DNA of 57,977 nt from Candidatus Peregrinibacteria bacterium (GTDB lineage: Bacteria > Patescibacteriota > Gracilibacteria > CAIRYL01): assembly GCA_016220175.1 (NCBI GenBank), contig JACRHZ010000006.1, positions 1 to 57,977 of the forward strand, given 5' to 3'. How positions within the stretch are numbered: the first letter of the stretch is position 1; every line of letters begins with the position of its first letter. The notes under the pieces are model-generated. The model did no database searches, was not told the DNA's origin, and saw only the letters and a program-made list of their open reading frames with translations. Below, one piece after another: positions 17,129 through 27,500 of the stretch. The translations under genes were made by a program, and so were the position numbers.

Positions 17129-17726
17129 AATCTCCAAATGAAAGTTGTTCGTCCTGTACTTCTGGCTCAAGATGGATATGAGAGGTATCAACGGTGTGAT
17201 ATTTCGACAAAGATTCCTTTGTGTGGCGCTTTACCTCATCCTTCATTCCCATACATCCTCCGAGGAGCAGAAGCGTTTCTAAAAAAAGCGCGAGAAAGAC
17301 GCTGATTTGGACTTCAAAATTACTATCTTTATTTGTGAGATATGATGAACTCAAGATAAAAAGCGCAATAAAAATAGTGTACATGCCGAGAGCTCCTAAA
17401 ATAATCCATAATACAGAATTGGCGAGTCCTCGAAAAGTTCCATTTTTCGTGATCATTTCCCGAACAAGAAGAAGAAGTGACACGCACTGAATGAGAAGAA
17501 GAAGCCACCCGAATATGGAAAAAATGCCAAATGCATTAAAACTTTCCGCTTCAAATCCAAGAGTACTCGTGATTTTCCCGCTGTGAGTTCCCCATGGGAA
17601 GAAAAGAGAGAGAAGCACACCAAAAGCCCCAAAAAGGACGAGTTTCCGTGAAAATGGCAAGAACCGTAATTCTCTTTTAAGAATATCAATTTTTTTCACT
17701 CTTAGTGGGAAAAAGGCGACCTCCAA
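17112..17726 (-). CDS. Four-helix membrane protein of unknown function
   Basis: Up to 204 residues with four predicted membrane helices (about residues 28-48, 66-90, 103-127 and 140-162) and a soluble acidic C-terminal tail of about 40 residues that contains several histidines. No family is recognised. The start is uncertain: the frame opens at a TTG (17726), and a GTG at 17699 gives a basic N-terminus before the first helix. The gene overlaps the zinc-ribbon gene downstream and lies 25 bases from the end of murG, all on the minus strand, so it could be the distal part of the cell-wall operon. Confidence 0.6.
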   Translation of the reverse strand: MEVAFFPLRVKKIDILKRELRFLPFSRKLVLFGAFGVLLSLFFPWGTHSGKITSTLGFEAESFNAFGIFSIFGWLLLLIQCVSLLLLVREMITKNGTFRGLANSVLWIILGALGMYTIFIALFILSSSYLTNKDSNFEVQISVFLALFLETLLLLGGCMGMKDEVKRHTKESLSKYHTVDTSHIHLEPEVQDEQLSFGDYDEKN

Positions 17727-17751
17727 ATGCTACTCGAAAAGCTCAAAAAAA

Positions 17752-18828
17752 TCAAAGTGAAATTCTCTCCGCGACTTCTTTTGCCGTAAGAATAAGGAGT
17801 TCGGCAATCCTCTGAGATGCGCCATTTTGCGCGAGTGTGGCAATATTTTTTTCAAGATTCTTTCGAGTGGTTTCATCCTCCAAAAAAGCAGAAACTGTTT
17901 TTTGAAATTCACCAGAACTCAAATGATCTTCATATAAAATTTTTGCTGCTCCGCGAGAAGCAAAAAATTCAGCATTTTTTTTCTGATGATTATTTGCAGC
18001 AGAAAGGAGTGGGAGAAGAAGGATTGCTTTTTTTTGCGCAGCAAATTCGAAGAGCGAATTCGCTCCAGCTCTCGAGATGGCAAGGTCAGCTGCAGCGAGA
18101 ACATCGCCATATTCTGACCCGAGATAGGGAAAACTGCGGTACCTATTTGTGTCTTTTCTTGCGGACTTCCCTCGTCCAGAAATGTGCACAACGCATGCCT
18201 TTTTTAAGAGTTCATCGAGAGAGAAAAGAAGAAGTTGATTTATTATTTCCGCTCCCTGACTTCCTCCAATAACGAGCAGAATTTTTTCTTTTTCAGGAAA
18301 TCCCAAAAATTCTCTTCCTCGTTTGGCATCTCCATTCAGTATTTCTTCACGGATTGGCGTTCCAACCCATTCTCCTTCTCCCGTGGGAAACGAAGTGAGA
18401 ATTTTTTTGGAGATCTTTCGCAGCATACGATTCGCAAGACCAGAAGCGATATCACTCTCATGAATAATAACGGGAATTCTCAAAATTTTTGCCACCATTC
18501 CTATGGGAAATCCAACAAATCCACCTTTAGAAAACACCAAATCAGGTTTTTCTTTTCTCAGAATTTTCCATGCTTCTCGAAATACTCTTGGAGCGCGAAA
18601 AATATCAAGAATATTTTGAGGCGAAAAATATCTGCGAAATTTTGCCGGTGACAAAGTGTGCCTTCGATATTTTTGAGAATGTGCGGAAAAAATTTCATCA
18701 TCAAGTGCAGCATTTGAACTCACAAATACGATCTCTGTATGTTTCGATTTTTTTTGGATCACATCTGCAACGGCAAGAGCGGGAGTAATATGACCGCCTG
18801 AACCTCCAGCAGCAAACAAAATTTTCAT
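17752..18828 (-). CDS. murG: UDP-GlcNAc:undecaprenyl-PP-MurNAc-pentapeptide GlcNAc transferase
   Basis: MurG adds GlcNAc to lipid I to form lipid II on the inner face of the membrane. The 358 residues fold as a GT-B glycosyltransferase: the N-terminal GGSGGH loop (residues 8-13) for lipid I binding, the SKGGFVGFP block near residue 99, IHESDIASGLANR, the VIGGSQGAEIIN nucleotide-site motif, and the SRAGANSLFEF acceptor block near residue 255. It is followed in transcription by the membrane and zinc-ribbon genes and preceded by ftsW, the usual dcw-cluster order. Assignment is firm. Confidence 0.97.
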   Translation of the reverse strand: MKILFAAGGSGGHITPALAVADVIQKKSKHTEIVFVSSNAALDDEIFSAHSQKYRRHTLSPAKFRRYFSPQNILDIFRAPRVFREAWKILRKEKPDLVFSKGGFVGFPIGMVAKILRIPVIIHESDIASGLANRMLRKISKKILTSFPTGEGEWVGTPIREEILNGDAKRGREFLGFPEKEKILLVIGGSQGAEIINQLLLFSLDELLKKACVVHISGRGKSARKDTNRYRSFPYLGSEYGDVLAAADLAISRAGANSLFEFAAQKKAILLLPLLSAANNHQKKNAEFFASRGAAKILYEDHLSSGEFQKTVSAFLEDETTRKNLEKNIATLAQNGASQRIAELLILTAKEVAERISL

Positions 18829-18849
18829 AGAAATAGGGTGAGAGAATTT

Positions 18850-20097
18850 TTATGCATACACTCCTTTTCCCTTCAGCTTTGTGGTTTCCCGAGAAACGAC
18901 TGGTGGAGAAAGAGAGGAAATATTGAGAAGGAGACCTATTCCAAACAAAAACATTACGAGTGAAGATCCTCCATAGGACAGGAAGGGAAAAGTAATTCCC
19001 GTGAGGGGAAAAAGTCCGAGCGTCACAAGAATATTGATAATTGCCTGAAATATAATCCACGAAGTCACTCCTACTGCTACGAGAAATGAAAATCGATCAG
19101 GAGCATTTTTTGCAATCTGAAACCCTTTGAGCGCAATGTAAATAAACACGAGGAGGAGAAGGAGAATCCGAAAAAAACCCATTTCTTCCGCTATTCCTGA
19201 AAAGATAAAATCCCCTTGAATTTCCGGAAGCCATCCTGACCTTTGGGTACTGTTTCCGAGTCCTACTCCAAAAAATCCCCCACTCCCAATTCCCATAAGA
19301 GATTGATCCAACTGATATTTATCATCTTGTAGCGCGAGATCACTCATGAAAAGAGCAAAAAATCTGGCTCTGATGTAGGCATGCGAAAAAACTATTGGCC
19401 AAGAGAGCATCGTCGCGACAATACTTCCCCCAATGATGTGCCAAATATTTCCTCCTGCGACAAAAAACATAGTGACTCCGATAATTCCGAGGACAAGTAC
19501 CGATCCAAAATCCGGCTGAAAAGCGACGGGAATGATCATGACAGAGACAAGAATAACAAAAGGAAGAAACCCTCCTTGGAATGTTTGGATGGTATTTTGT
19601 TTTTTTGACATCCAAATAGCGAAATAAAAAATCATAGCGAGTTTTGCTGCCTCCACGGGTTGAACCGATCGAAATAAGGGAATGTTCAGCCAACTTTTTG
19701 AGGTTCCATACCCCGTTCCGAGAGAAGTAAATACGAGGCAAAGGAGAAGAAATGCTGCGACAAAAAATACTGGCGCCAGAGTTCTCCATACTCCCATAGG
19801 AATAATGAATGCTAAAAACCCGAGGAGAAGACCAATAAACACATTGACTACCTGTCTTTCAAAATAGAGATTATTACAATTATTCTCCTGACAATAACCT
19901 TCTGCATATCGACGTCCTTCTTCTTGCTGACAGTTTGGAATTTCTTCATGAGCGTCACAATAGTCAACTACCTGCTGCGCAAAGACTTTCGAGTAAGAAT
20001 TGTACACACTGAGAGAGCTCAACATGAAAAGTCCAAATGCCACGAGGAAAAGGACCGAAAGAAGCAGGCCGATATCGGGCGAGTAGCGCTGAAACAT
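18850..20097 (-). CDS. ftsW: SEDS peptidoglycan polymerase FtsW/RodA family
   Basis: SEDS proteins polymerise lipid II into glycan strands with a partner class B PBP. From the ATG at 20097 there are 415 residues with about ten membrane helices. Conserved blocks include QPVEAAKLAMIFYF, QPDFGSVLVL, the GIGSGGFFGVGLGNSTQ loop, PEIQGDFIFSGIAEEMGF and GITFPFLSYGGSSL. Next to murG, the division enzyme FtsW is more likely than RodA. Two oddities: the usual TDFIF is GDFIF here, and an inserted extracytoplasmic loop after helix 1 (about residues 40-75) contains four cysteines in an acidic stretch. A TTG at 20133 could extend the N-terminus by 12 residues. Confidence 0.93.
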   Translation of the reverse strand: MFQRYSPDIGLLLSVLFLVAFGLFMLSSLSVYNSYSKVFAQQVVDYCDAHEEIPNCQQEEGRRYAEGYCQENNCNNLYFERQVVNVFIGLLLGFLAFIIPMGVWRTLAPVFFVAAFLLLCLVFTSLGTGYGTSKSWLNIPLFRSVQPVEAAKLAMIFYFAIWMSKKQNTIQTFQGGFLPFVILVSVMIIPVAFQPDFGSVLVLGIIGVTMFFVAGGNIWHIIGGSIVATMLSWPIVFSHAYIRARFFALFMSDLALQDDKYQLDQSLMGIGSGGFFGVGLGNSTQRSGWLPEIQGDFIFSGIAEEMGFFRILLLLLVFIYIALKGFQIAKNAPDRFSFLVAVGVTSWIIFQAIINILVTLGLFPLTGITFPFLSYGGSSLVMFLFGIGLLLNISSLSPPVVSRETTKLKGKGVYA

Positions 20098-20135
20098 CAA
20101 AAATATTGTGGCAGAAAAGAAGGAGAAATTCAATG

Positions 20136-20306
20136 AAGGAAGCAGGAATAAGGAATTAGGAATAAGGAATTAGGGAGGGACCAATACCAAAAACTACCAC
20201 TCGAAGAGTGTCACTTCTACAAAACCATATTCCTGCTCCCTGATTCCTACTTCCTGATTCCTACTTCCTGATTCCTACTTCCTACTTCCTTATTCCTTCT
20301 TCCTGG
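20136..20306. repeat. Inverted pair of TTCCT/AGGAA simple repeats
   Basis: The left arm (20136-20176) is built of GGAATAAGGAATTA words and the right arm (20229-20306) of ATTCCTACTTCCTG words, so the two can pair. About 50 bases of ordinary sequence lie between. The right arm encodes the last five or so codons and the stop of the C39-like peptidase gene. The same repeat type follows ruvB at 5080. Confidence 0.7.
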
Positions 20307-21153
20307 CTGTTGATAAAATCACAAACGCATCATTCCCTACCGGAAGATTGGCGCTTAAAAATCTCTCCCATTCATAAGAGTATTTTTCACCCCGTTTTGT
20401 GCCGACATCATTCGTGATAACGCGATCTTCTGTGAATCCAATAACCGTGAGCATGTGATATCCGGGATACGGATAAAACGGATTCCGGAGAAGGTCTCCC
20501 TGAATGGGAACGATAAGTGGATATCCCAAAGTGATAATTTTCTGAATAAGAATTTTATTGAGATTTTTGACGTGAAATACCGATTCCTCCGGGAGATGAT
20601 AATATCCCACAATAAATTGCTTCATTTCTTCCCCGAGGAGATCTTTGTGTCTTCCAAAATTTTCTGGGCGCTTTTCCCATTCGATCATGTCCAAAATAAT
20701 TTCATGCGCTTTCTCTGGAGATGCAGACGAATTCGTCATAAAAAGATATGTCTGCAGCAGTGCTGCTTCCTCGCAACTTTCTTCATGAAACTTCCAATGA
20801 GCTTCATCACGAAATGGATTTTGGCATATAAAAGGAACTGTAAGAATTTTTTCTTTCGGAATATCTTTCTCTTCTAAGTGAGAGATTTTTTCAGAAAAAT
20901 TTTCCGAGAGTGATATTTTTTCGAAAGACTGAGCGATTTCCGGACTCTCTCTATATGGCGACGCAACATTCTTTATAGCAGCGATTCGCTCGCTATATTC
21001 TTGAAGATCCCTTTCTGCTCTCCAGATCTCTATCCGCGTTTCTACTTTCGGAAAAAGGTATATTCCCACGAAAAATCCCATACATAAGATGAGTTCGAAA
21101 AATATGTTTCGAAAAATCGATCGCCGCCGAATTTTTTTCCGAAAAAATTTCAT
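20290..21153 (-). CDS. Membrane-anchored C39-like cysteine peptidase
   Basis: The 287-residue protein has one N-terminal membrane segment (about residues 14-34) and an extracytoplasmic domain of the peptidase C39-like 2 type. The probable catalytic set is visible: Gln111 in FICQNP, Cys127 in EESCEEAA, His233 in PGYHMLTVIGF, and Asn248/Asp249 in ITNDVG. Bacterial proteins of this type are thought to act on peptides or cell-wall-associated substrates; no substrate can be named here. It overlaps the end of murJ by four bases (ATGA), so the two are translationally coupled. Its last codons lie inside a simple repeat, which suggests that the native C-terminus was replaced. Confidence 0.78.
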   Translation of the reverse strand: MKFFRKKIRRRSIFRNIFFELILCMGFFVGIYLFPKVETRIEIWRAERDLQEYSERIAAIKNVASPYRESPEIAQSFEKISLSENFSEKISHLEEKDIPKEKILTVPFICQNPFRDEAHWKFHEESCEEAALLQTYLFMTNSSASPEKAHEIILDMIEWEKRPENFGRHKDLLGEEMKQFIVGYYHLPEESVFHVKNLNKILIQKIITLGYPLIVPIQGDLLRNPFYPYPGYHMLTVIGFTEDRVITNDVGTKRGEKYSYEWERFLSANLPVGNDAFVILSTARKKE

Positions 21154-22751
21154 ACGCTATCATCAATTTTTTGAATACTTGTCTGAGATTTTTTTCGAGA
21201 GAGTGGATACCATTTCCAAAATGGCACTTCGTACACTTCTGGTGATTTGAGGAGAAGTGCCGCAGCAAAATATGTCACTATTCCCACACATACTGCCACG
21301 GCAAAGCGCGGAAGATAATGCGTATTTCTAAGAAACTCGATCGTAAAAAATACTGAAATTCCCATAATGGCAGAGATGAAACATGTTTTTCGAATTTTTG
21401 GGAAAAAATCACTCCACGGAAATGATCCCGCAAGTCTTGGAAGAAGTAGGAACAAAAAAATGACTTGCACTACGAAACTCAAAAAGTATGCGATTCCGAA
21501 TGCCTCAACTCCAAAGTTAAATTCGAAAACAAGCAGAAGTGAAAAAGAAATGAGAGCAGTGAGAAAAAGAAGACTCGCGATCATGGGGATGAATGTATTT
21601 TTGAGCACATGAAATGCTCTTACGAGAAGGTGATTCATGCTTTCGAGTGGAATCGCGAGAGCAAGCGGAATAAGTGCCATCACGGTGAGAATGTTGTTTT
21701 CCTGAACTCCATACACAAGTCTGACAATTTCTGGCGCAATAAGAATCACTCCCACTGCCGATGGCAGGGCGAGAAAAAGAATTTGTCCAAGAGATTTTTC
21801 TAAACGAAAAAGAAAATGATCCATTTTTTTTTCTGCAACAAAATCGGCGAGAAATGGAAAAACCGCCGTCGCAAAAGAAATCCCAAAAAGAGAAACGGCA
21901 AAACTTTGGAGATTGCGGGCATATTGAAAAGAAGAATAATTCCCTTCTCCTAAAATTCCGTCTCCCATGCGGGCAAAAAAGTAAAAACCTATTTGGAGGG
22001 AAAGAAGAGAAATAACTTTCGGCCACATGCTTCGAAGAAGTTCTCGCAAGAGTGGATTATGAATATCAAACGAAATCACAAATCTTCCGGGAGATTTGAG
22101 GAAATCATAAAGGCGGAGGAGAAAATGCAGCATTGCGCCAAAGAGTCCACCATACGCTGCGGAATAAATTCCATATTCTGAGCTTCCCACGAGTATTCCC
22201 AAAATAATTCCGAGATTATACAAAAGTGGTGCAATGGAATACGCAAAAAATCGTTTGTGGGCGAGAAGAAAATGCCCTAGAAAATTCGAAAGGGCAAAGA
22301 AAAAATTCGAAAAAATTAACATTTTCGTAATTTGGAGGAGAACTGGCATTTGCTCGACCGATGTTTCGGGAAAAAATAGAGAAAGAATCGGACCCAAAAA
22401 AAGGAGACAGAGAAAAGCTGCGATAGCGTAAAAACTATTCAGAACAAAGAAAAAATCTCCAAATGTTTTGGCTCCTTCTTCTTCGGATATTTTTTGCGCA
22501 CGAACATAGAGCGGAATCAGAATTCCGAGAAGCGCTCCAGTAATAAAAATTGTGAGGAGAGAATCGGGAAGTATGAATGCTTTAAAGTATGAATCGGTGA
22601 ATGCAGTTATGCCAAATGTTCTTGCAAATATCGCATCTCGAAGCCATCCCAAGAGATAGCTCATGGTGGAAGCAACCGCAAGAATAAATGCCCCAGCCCC
22701 AGCACCGAGCGGACCAAAAAGTTTTTGTTTCATTCTGGAAAGAATATTCAT
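21150..22751 (-). CDS. murJ: Lipid II flippase MurJ (MviN)
   Basis: MurJ moves lipid II across the cytoplasmic membrane for peptidoglycan assembly. The 533 residues carry about fourteen membrane helices of the MATE-like MVF family. The N-terminal block with SYLLGWLRDAIFARTFG and the TDSYFKAFILPDSLLTIF segment contain the arginine and charged residues of the central cavity. The start ATG at 22751 is the only one that keeps the first helix intact. With murG and ftsW a few kilobases away this completes the polymer-precursor block. Family assignment is firm. Confidence 0.95.
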   Translation of the reverse strand: MNILSRMKQKLFGPLGAGAGAFILAVASTMSYLLGWLRDAIFARTFGITAFTDSYFKAFILPDSLLTIFITGALLGILIPLYVRAQKISEEEGAKTFGDFFFVLNSFYAIAAFLCLLFLGPILSLFFPETSVEQMPVLLQITKMLIFSNFFFALSNFLGHFLLAHKRFFAYSIAPLLYNLGIILGILVGSSEYGIYSAAYGGLFGAMLHFLLRLYDFLKSPGRFVISFDIHNPLLRELLRSMWPKVISLLSLQIGFYFFARMGDGILGEGNYSSFQYARNLQSFAVSLFGISFATAVFPFLADFVAEKKMDHFLFRLEKSLGQILFLALPSAVGVILIAPEIVRLVYGVQENNILTVMALIPLALAIPLESMNHLLVRAFHVLKNTFIPMIASLLFLTALISFSLLLVFEFNFGVEAFGIAYFLSFVVQVIFLFLLLPRLAGSFPWSDFFPKIRKTCFISAIMGISVFFTIEFLRNTHYLPRFAVAVCVGIVTYFAAALLLKSPEVYEVPFWKWYPLSRKKSQTSIQKIDDSV

Positions 22752-22838
22752 TCGTATTTGAAGAAAACTCGTAAAAAAGAGTACGGTTTCCTATTTTGAA
22801 ACACAAGTTTTCTTGAGAAAATTCAAAAGGATGTTTCT

Positions 22839-23735
22839 CTATGGTGTCAAAAGTTTCCGTGGCTGAACCACATATTCTTCTCCGTGTTTTTGAATTTCTG
22901 CAAATCCGATCATTCTCTGTTTTCGAAAAAGTGAAATTTTTTGACTGTCGAAATTTTTGTTTTTATCTAAAAAAAAGGATTTTCCAAGTCGCACCATTTC
23001 TTCTTCTTTTTCTGAAATTTCAAGTGATGGAAATGGGAAAAATTCTGGTTTCAGCTCGAGAATATCGTTTTCTGAAATATCTTCCATGTTTTTCGCTTTT
23101 GCCACATCAAAATTCCCAATCTTTGTTCGGCGGAGTTCGTTCGCATACGCTCCCGTCCTAAGCTCAGATCCAATGTCACGTATCAAGCTTCGAATATATG
23201 TTCCTGAGCCGCAATGGACTCTGATTTTTGCCCGTGGATATTCAAAATCCAAAACTTCTATCTCGAGAATCTTCACTTTTCTTTTTTTCTTCTCTATTTG
23301 CTTTTCAATATTTTCTCCAGCTCTCATTCGATCACATGCTCTTTTTCCTGAGATTTTAAGCGCCGAATAGAGAGGAGGAATCTGATCAATTTCTCCTAAA
23401 AAATTGGGAAATACTCCGAGGAGATCTTTTTTTGAAAAATGAATATTTTCCGTCGTATGAGAAAGAACGCCTTCTCGATCATCTGTAGAAGACGTCGCAC
23501 CAAAAATTATATCGGCAGAGTATTCTTTCTCCGCAAGAATGAGCTCAGAAAGAACTTTTGTTCCTTCTCCCATCGCCAAAACGAGTAATCCGGAGGCAAA
23601 AGGATCCAAAGTGCCCGCATGTCCGATTTTCCTTATGTTTAAAGTCCTTCGGACGCTACGAATGACATCAAAACTGGAAATATGAGGCGGTTTATCGATG
23701 AGAAGAATTCCCTGCAAGGAACACGATATGTCCAT
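22839..23735 (-). CDS. truB: tRNA pseudouridine(55) synthase TruB
   Basis: TruB makes pseudouridine 55 in the T loop of tRNAs. The start at 23735 (MDISCSLQGILLIDKP) gives 298 residues; the longer frame adds three unsupported residues. The N-terminal GILLIDKPPHISSFDVI block and GHAGTLDPFASGLLVLAMGEGTK, with catalytic Asp44, are diagnostic. Later motifs PPLYSALKISGKRACDRMRAGE and CGSGTYIRSLIRDIGSEL are also present, and a short PUA-like tail ends the protein. It is separated from murJ by 87 bases and probably shares its direction of transcription. Assignment is firm. Confidence 0.96.
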   Translation of the reverse strand: MDISCSLQGILLIDKPPHISSFDVIRSVRRTLNIRKIGHAGTLDPFASGLLVLAMGEGTKVLSELILAEKEYSADIIFGATSSTDDREGVLSHTTENIHFSKKDLLGVFPNFLGEIDQIPPLYSALKISGKRACDRMRAGENIEKQIEKKKRKVKILEIEVLDFEYPRAKIRVHCGSGTYIRSLIRDIGSELRTGAYANELRRTKIGNFDVAKAKNMEDISENDILELKPEFFPFPSLEISEKEEEMVRLGKSFFLDKNKNFDSQKISLFRKQRMIGFAEIQKHGEEYVVQPRKLLTP

Positions 23736-24388
23736 AAAAAACAAAATTTAATCTCTTCAAAAATGGCTTTATTCCATTATCTTTTGGTATTTAAATATTA
23801 TTTTGAAATATTCCACTACATCAAGAAAGCTCTATTTTTTGACAATACTCATTCTTTTCGATAAGATGACCTGAAACCTTGAGACAGAAGTGGAGGACAA
23901 AAATTCAAAATTAACGTCTCTCTTCATCTTCGCCTCTCTTTCGTTTCCTCTCAAAAACATACACTACAAACACACAGAAAAACAGATCAACACACATACC
24001 AATACTCCCTGTTCTTTACAATTGCTTGCTTTGTTCTCTTCTCCCTTTCCTAAAGAAAGTGGGGAGAGCCGAGCCTTTCTTCTCCCTGGCCAATCATAAT
24101 ACATATTTAAGAGAGTGCAGGAACAGAGAAGAGGCTCCGCTTTCTTCGCTTTCCGACGTGGATTTCTTCCAAAGACCGGGAAAAAATTCCACCCCCACTA
24201 TGTCCTGTCTCTTCCATATCTCCTAGAGAAATGCGCATGCGACGCCAAAGGGCAGGTCACGGATAGACCAAAACACATCCAAAGGACAGCAAGAAATTCT
24301 CACTCGGTCAGTGAGCTCTTCGAATCCCGGCTCTGGAATCATTAAAAAGATTCCTAAAAGACGCTGGAATATCGAAAAATACCAATAC

Positions 24389-24421
24389 AAAAAAAGTACA
24401 AATAATATTTGTGCTTTTTTT
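24389..24421. terminator. Bidirectional terminator-like hairpin
   Basis: An A-rich arm with AGTACAAATA and a complementary TATTTGTGCT arm ending in seven T residues form a near-perfect stem of about 15 pairs flanked by A and T tracts, so it could stop transcription from both sides. Confidence 0.65.
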
Positions 24422-24460
24422 GCGCATAAAAATAGATGTATCAAAATATTTTTATCGACA

Positions 24461-24500
24461 CCTTGAAAAAGGAAGACATGATTTCTCACATCTTCCTTTT
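24461..24500 (-). terminator. Terminator of the giant SLH gene
   Basis: Read on the minus strand, AAAAGGAAGA pairs with TCTTCCTTTT across a 14-base loop and is followed by a T tract. It begins 30 bases after the stop codon of the 1688-residue gene. Confidence 0.75.
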
Positions 24501-24529
24501 CGTATATTCCTCATCTCGGAGGAAAAAAG

Positions 24530-27500
24530 TTATCTTGCAGCGCTTGTCTCGAGTCCAAGTCCTTCAGTAAGACGCTGATTTATCGTCGCGAATTCAGAGC
24601 GAACAAGAGGATCATTTGGATGAAATTTCCCCTGAGATCCCTGGAAAACATCGACATCACTCAAGGCATCAATTGCTTGTAACGCCGATGTATTTGCTGC
24701 AAATTCAGTATAGTCGAGATACTCTTTTGCAGAATCGATCGTTGAATTTTGATCAATATATTTTTTTCCGAGTGTTGCAAAAAGTTCTGCAGTTTCCCAT
24801 CTCGTAATTGGCTGATCCATTGGTCTTGATGGATTTGGAGTATATCCAACAGCAAGTGCGCCATTAAATGCCGCATATCCCCAATCCGGAACTCCAGGGA
24901 AATCCACATCAAGCTTTTCAGAATTCCCAAGAGGAAGTCCGAAAATTCGCATTGCCATAACCAGCGCTTCAATTCTGAGGGTAGGATTTATCGCTCCGAA
25001 TTGTCCTGTGCGATCGCCACCGTATCCGCGTACATATCCATGAGAAGTATTGTACTCAGCCGGAGCAAAATACCATTCGTGCATGGGAACATCCAAGAAA
25101 CTGGCTGCTCCAATTGTATAGCATTCTTGATTATTTTCTTCTGCAAGCACTGTTACATCCGATGCCAAAGTTTCTATTTCTTGAGGAGTAAATTCATTTG
25201 CCTCGAGTGCAAGTCCTGCGCTATTTACTTTTGCTTTCACATCTTCTGATATCCCTCCACACCAGTTTCTCGTCGCTACTACTTGCATTACTTCCTTGAG
25301 ACGTTCTTTAGTGAAACTCCCAAGATCGGCTTTTTCGAGGGATTTTTCCAAATTATCCACGCGCTCAAGAATTATGTTTTTATCAGCAATGATTCGATCT
25401 CGGTGTTTTTCTCCTACTGCAGTAATATTAGAAACGCTTTGAGATACAGCATTCGTAAAACTCTCTGAGAATCTCTCCGTGAGATCAGCAAGTTTTACTG
25501 CTGCCTTTTGAAGCGCCTCATCTAAAACAATTTCAAGTTTATTGGTAAAGTTCTGGAAAATCTTATCTACTTTTTCGGCAACTTTTTCTTCGAGATGTGC
25601 GAAAAGATCATCGAGTGACGCTGTCTCTTCTTCCTGAGATACATACCCATGGAGACGGTTTTTGAGTTTATCTCTCAGCGAAATCGCTTTATCTATAAGT
25701 CGAAGAATTTCACCATTTTCTGTCATGTTCACAGAATTTTTTTGAATGTCATTTACGAGGGATTCAAACTTGGAGAAAATTTCCTGTGTTTTTACGTCTG
25801 AAATTTTACGTTCCTCGATAAAATCGTGAATTGCATCGCGGGATTTTATGAGATCCTGAACAGTTCCTTCTATGAATGAATCTGCTTCAAAAGAGCGTTT
25901 TTCCTGAATGAGTTTTTCTACACGAGATTTTGTATCGTGAAGGGCTTCCAGAAGCTTTTCCAGACCTTGTCCTCGTTGATTTTTGGCAGATTCGAGGAGT
26001 GCTTCGAGATTTTTTACTCCAGCATCGAGCTTTGCATAATACTCTGAATCTTTCTCAATTTTAGCGAGTTCTGCCTTATAAGAAGAGAGACTCTCCAGAA
26101 GTTCTTTCTCGAGAAAGAGGAAGTCTAAGTACGGACGTACTGCTGCCATTTTACTTTCGATTTCAGGAAAAGTTTGTTGATGAAGTATTTTGAGTTTGTC
26201 TTCAACGTCTGCTGTATTCTTTCTATAAGATTGCATTTCTTCCTGTGCTTCTTTGAGAATTTCAAATGCTTTTTTTACGAGATCAGTAATAACGCGCTTT
26301 TCGACAATGTGTTCTGGGAGTTTTCTCATCTGTCTTTCCAAATCAAGAAGATGTTGTTCATCTTTTTGGAGAATTCCGAAAACAGTTTCTTTGTCGGAAA
26401 TATTTTCAAGAGTAAGAACTATCCCATTTTCACACACCATATTTGCTTCAAGTGTCTTCCATCCTTCAGGAACATTGCATGAAGATGAGAAATTCTTACA
26501 GCGACTGGAATCATTGGGGTCAAGTGCAGAAGTGATCACCTGAAGACACGTTTTCTCTGTCTCAGTTGTAGTGACTTCACTTGTTGTTATGTCGTCACGT
26601 GAAACACAAGTCATTGTCCCATCGTTCTTCCATTTCGTCATTCCACTCGCACACCAAGAACCGGAAGGACCACTTTGTCCCAGCTCCAGACAGTATTGAT
26701 CTTTTGCACGGCATCTTCCGGTATTTTGCGGACACTGAATTGATTCCCAGGCTTTTGAATCACGAGAATTAATGGCTACACACGTCATTCCGCTTCCATC
26801 TTTTTTATAACACGAAACGGCATTTCCCCCACACCATCCATCATTTGAACCTTCCTTCCCTGGTTCAACACACATGGTGTCTCCTTGACGACATACTCCG
26901 GATCCTGATGGACATGTTTCGTCCATCCCAGCACAATAGAGCGAACCATCTCCTAAATAGCATTGCTTACTTCCCCCTCCACCACACCATGCTGTTCCGG
27001 GTCCCGTTTCGCCACGTTCGAGACAATTCGTATCCGTTGGATTACAGAATCCCGTATCTAATGGACATTGAGGCTGAGAAGAGGCTCCATTTGGACTTCC
27101 TTGAGGCCACTCAGCACAATAAATCCCAGTTCCATCTTTTTTATAACACTGTTGAGAATTTTTGCACCATGCATTTAATGGACCATATTTTCCCGGTTCG
27201 GTACAATTTGAATCATTTGGACTACATATCTTATACCCGACAGGACATGTTGTCGGTATCATATTTGCTGGATTATTTGTGTTTGGTTGACAATATTTTT
27301 TTGTTCCATCAGCGGTGAAACACTCCATGCTATCAACACACCATCCATTTACTGGTCCTGTTGCACTCGGTTCAATGCAATTCGAATCATTCTGAGCACA
27401 TCTTTTTGTTCCAAATGGACAGGATTTTTGCCAATCAACACAGGTAAGACCACCATCTCCATAATTACATTGTTTCCCCTGATAACACCAAGAACCGCTC

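Larger units (their letters stand above)
23736..24529. other. 794-base intergenic region, mostly unexplained
   Basis: This lies between truB and the giant SLH gene. The first 130 bases are AT-rich and probably contain the truB promoter on the minus strand. 23880-24350 is GC-richer and contains several short dyads, such as CTCACT/AGTGAG at 24299-24315 and a GAGC/GCTC pair around TTCGAAT. I could not fold it into a tRNA, RNase P, SRP or tmRNA. The last 150 bases carry two terminator hairpins. Confidence 0.5.

Noticed and set aside
22839-23370. Plus-strand frames within truB
   Set aside because: They are shadows of the minus-strand truB frame, without independent signals.
24223-24489. Possible tRNA or antisense-tRNA signal (TTCGAAT with a hairpin like a class II variable arm)
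   Set aside because: The T stem would need CCGGG opposite CCCGG but has GAGCTC, and no matching acceptor strand exists 70-95 bases upstream.
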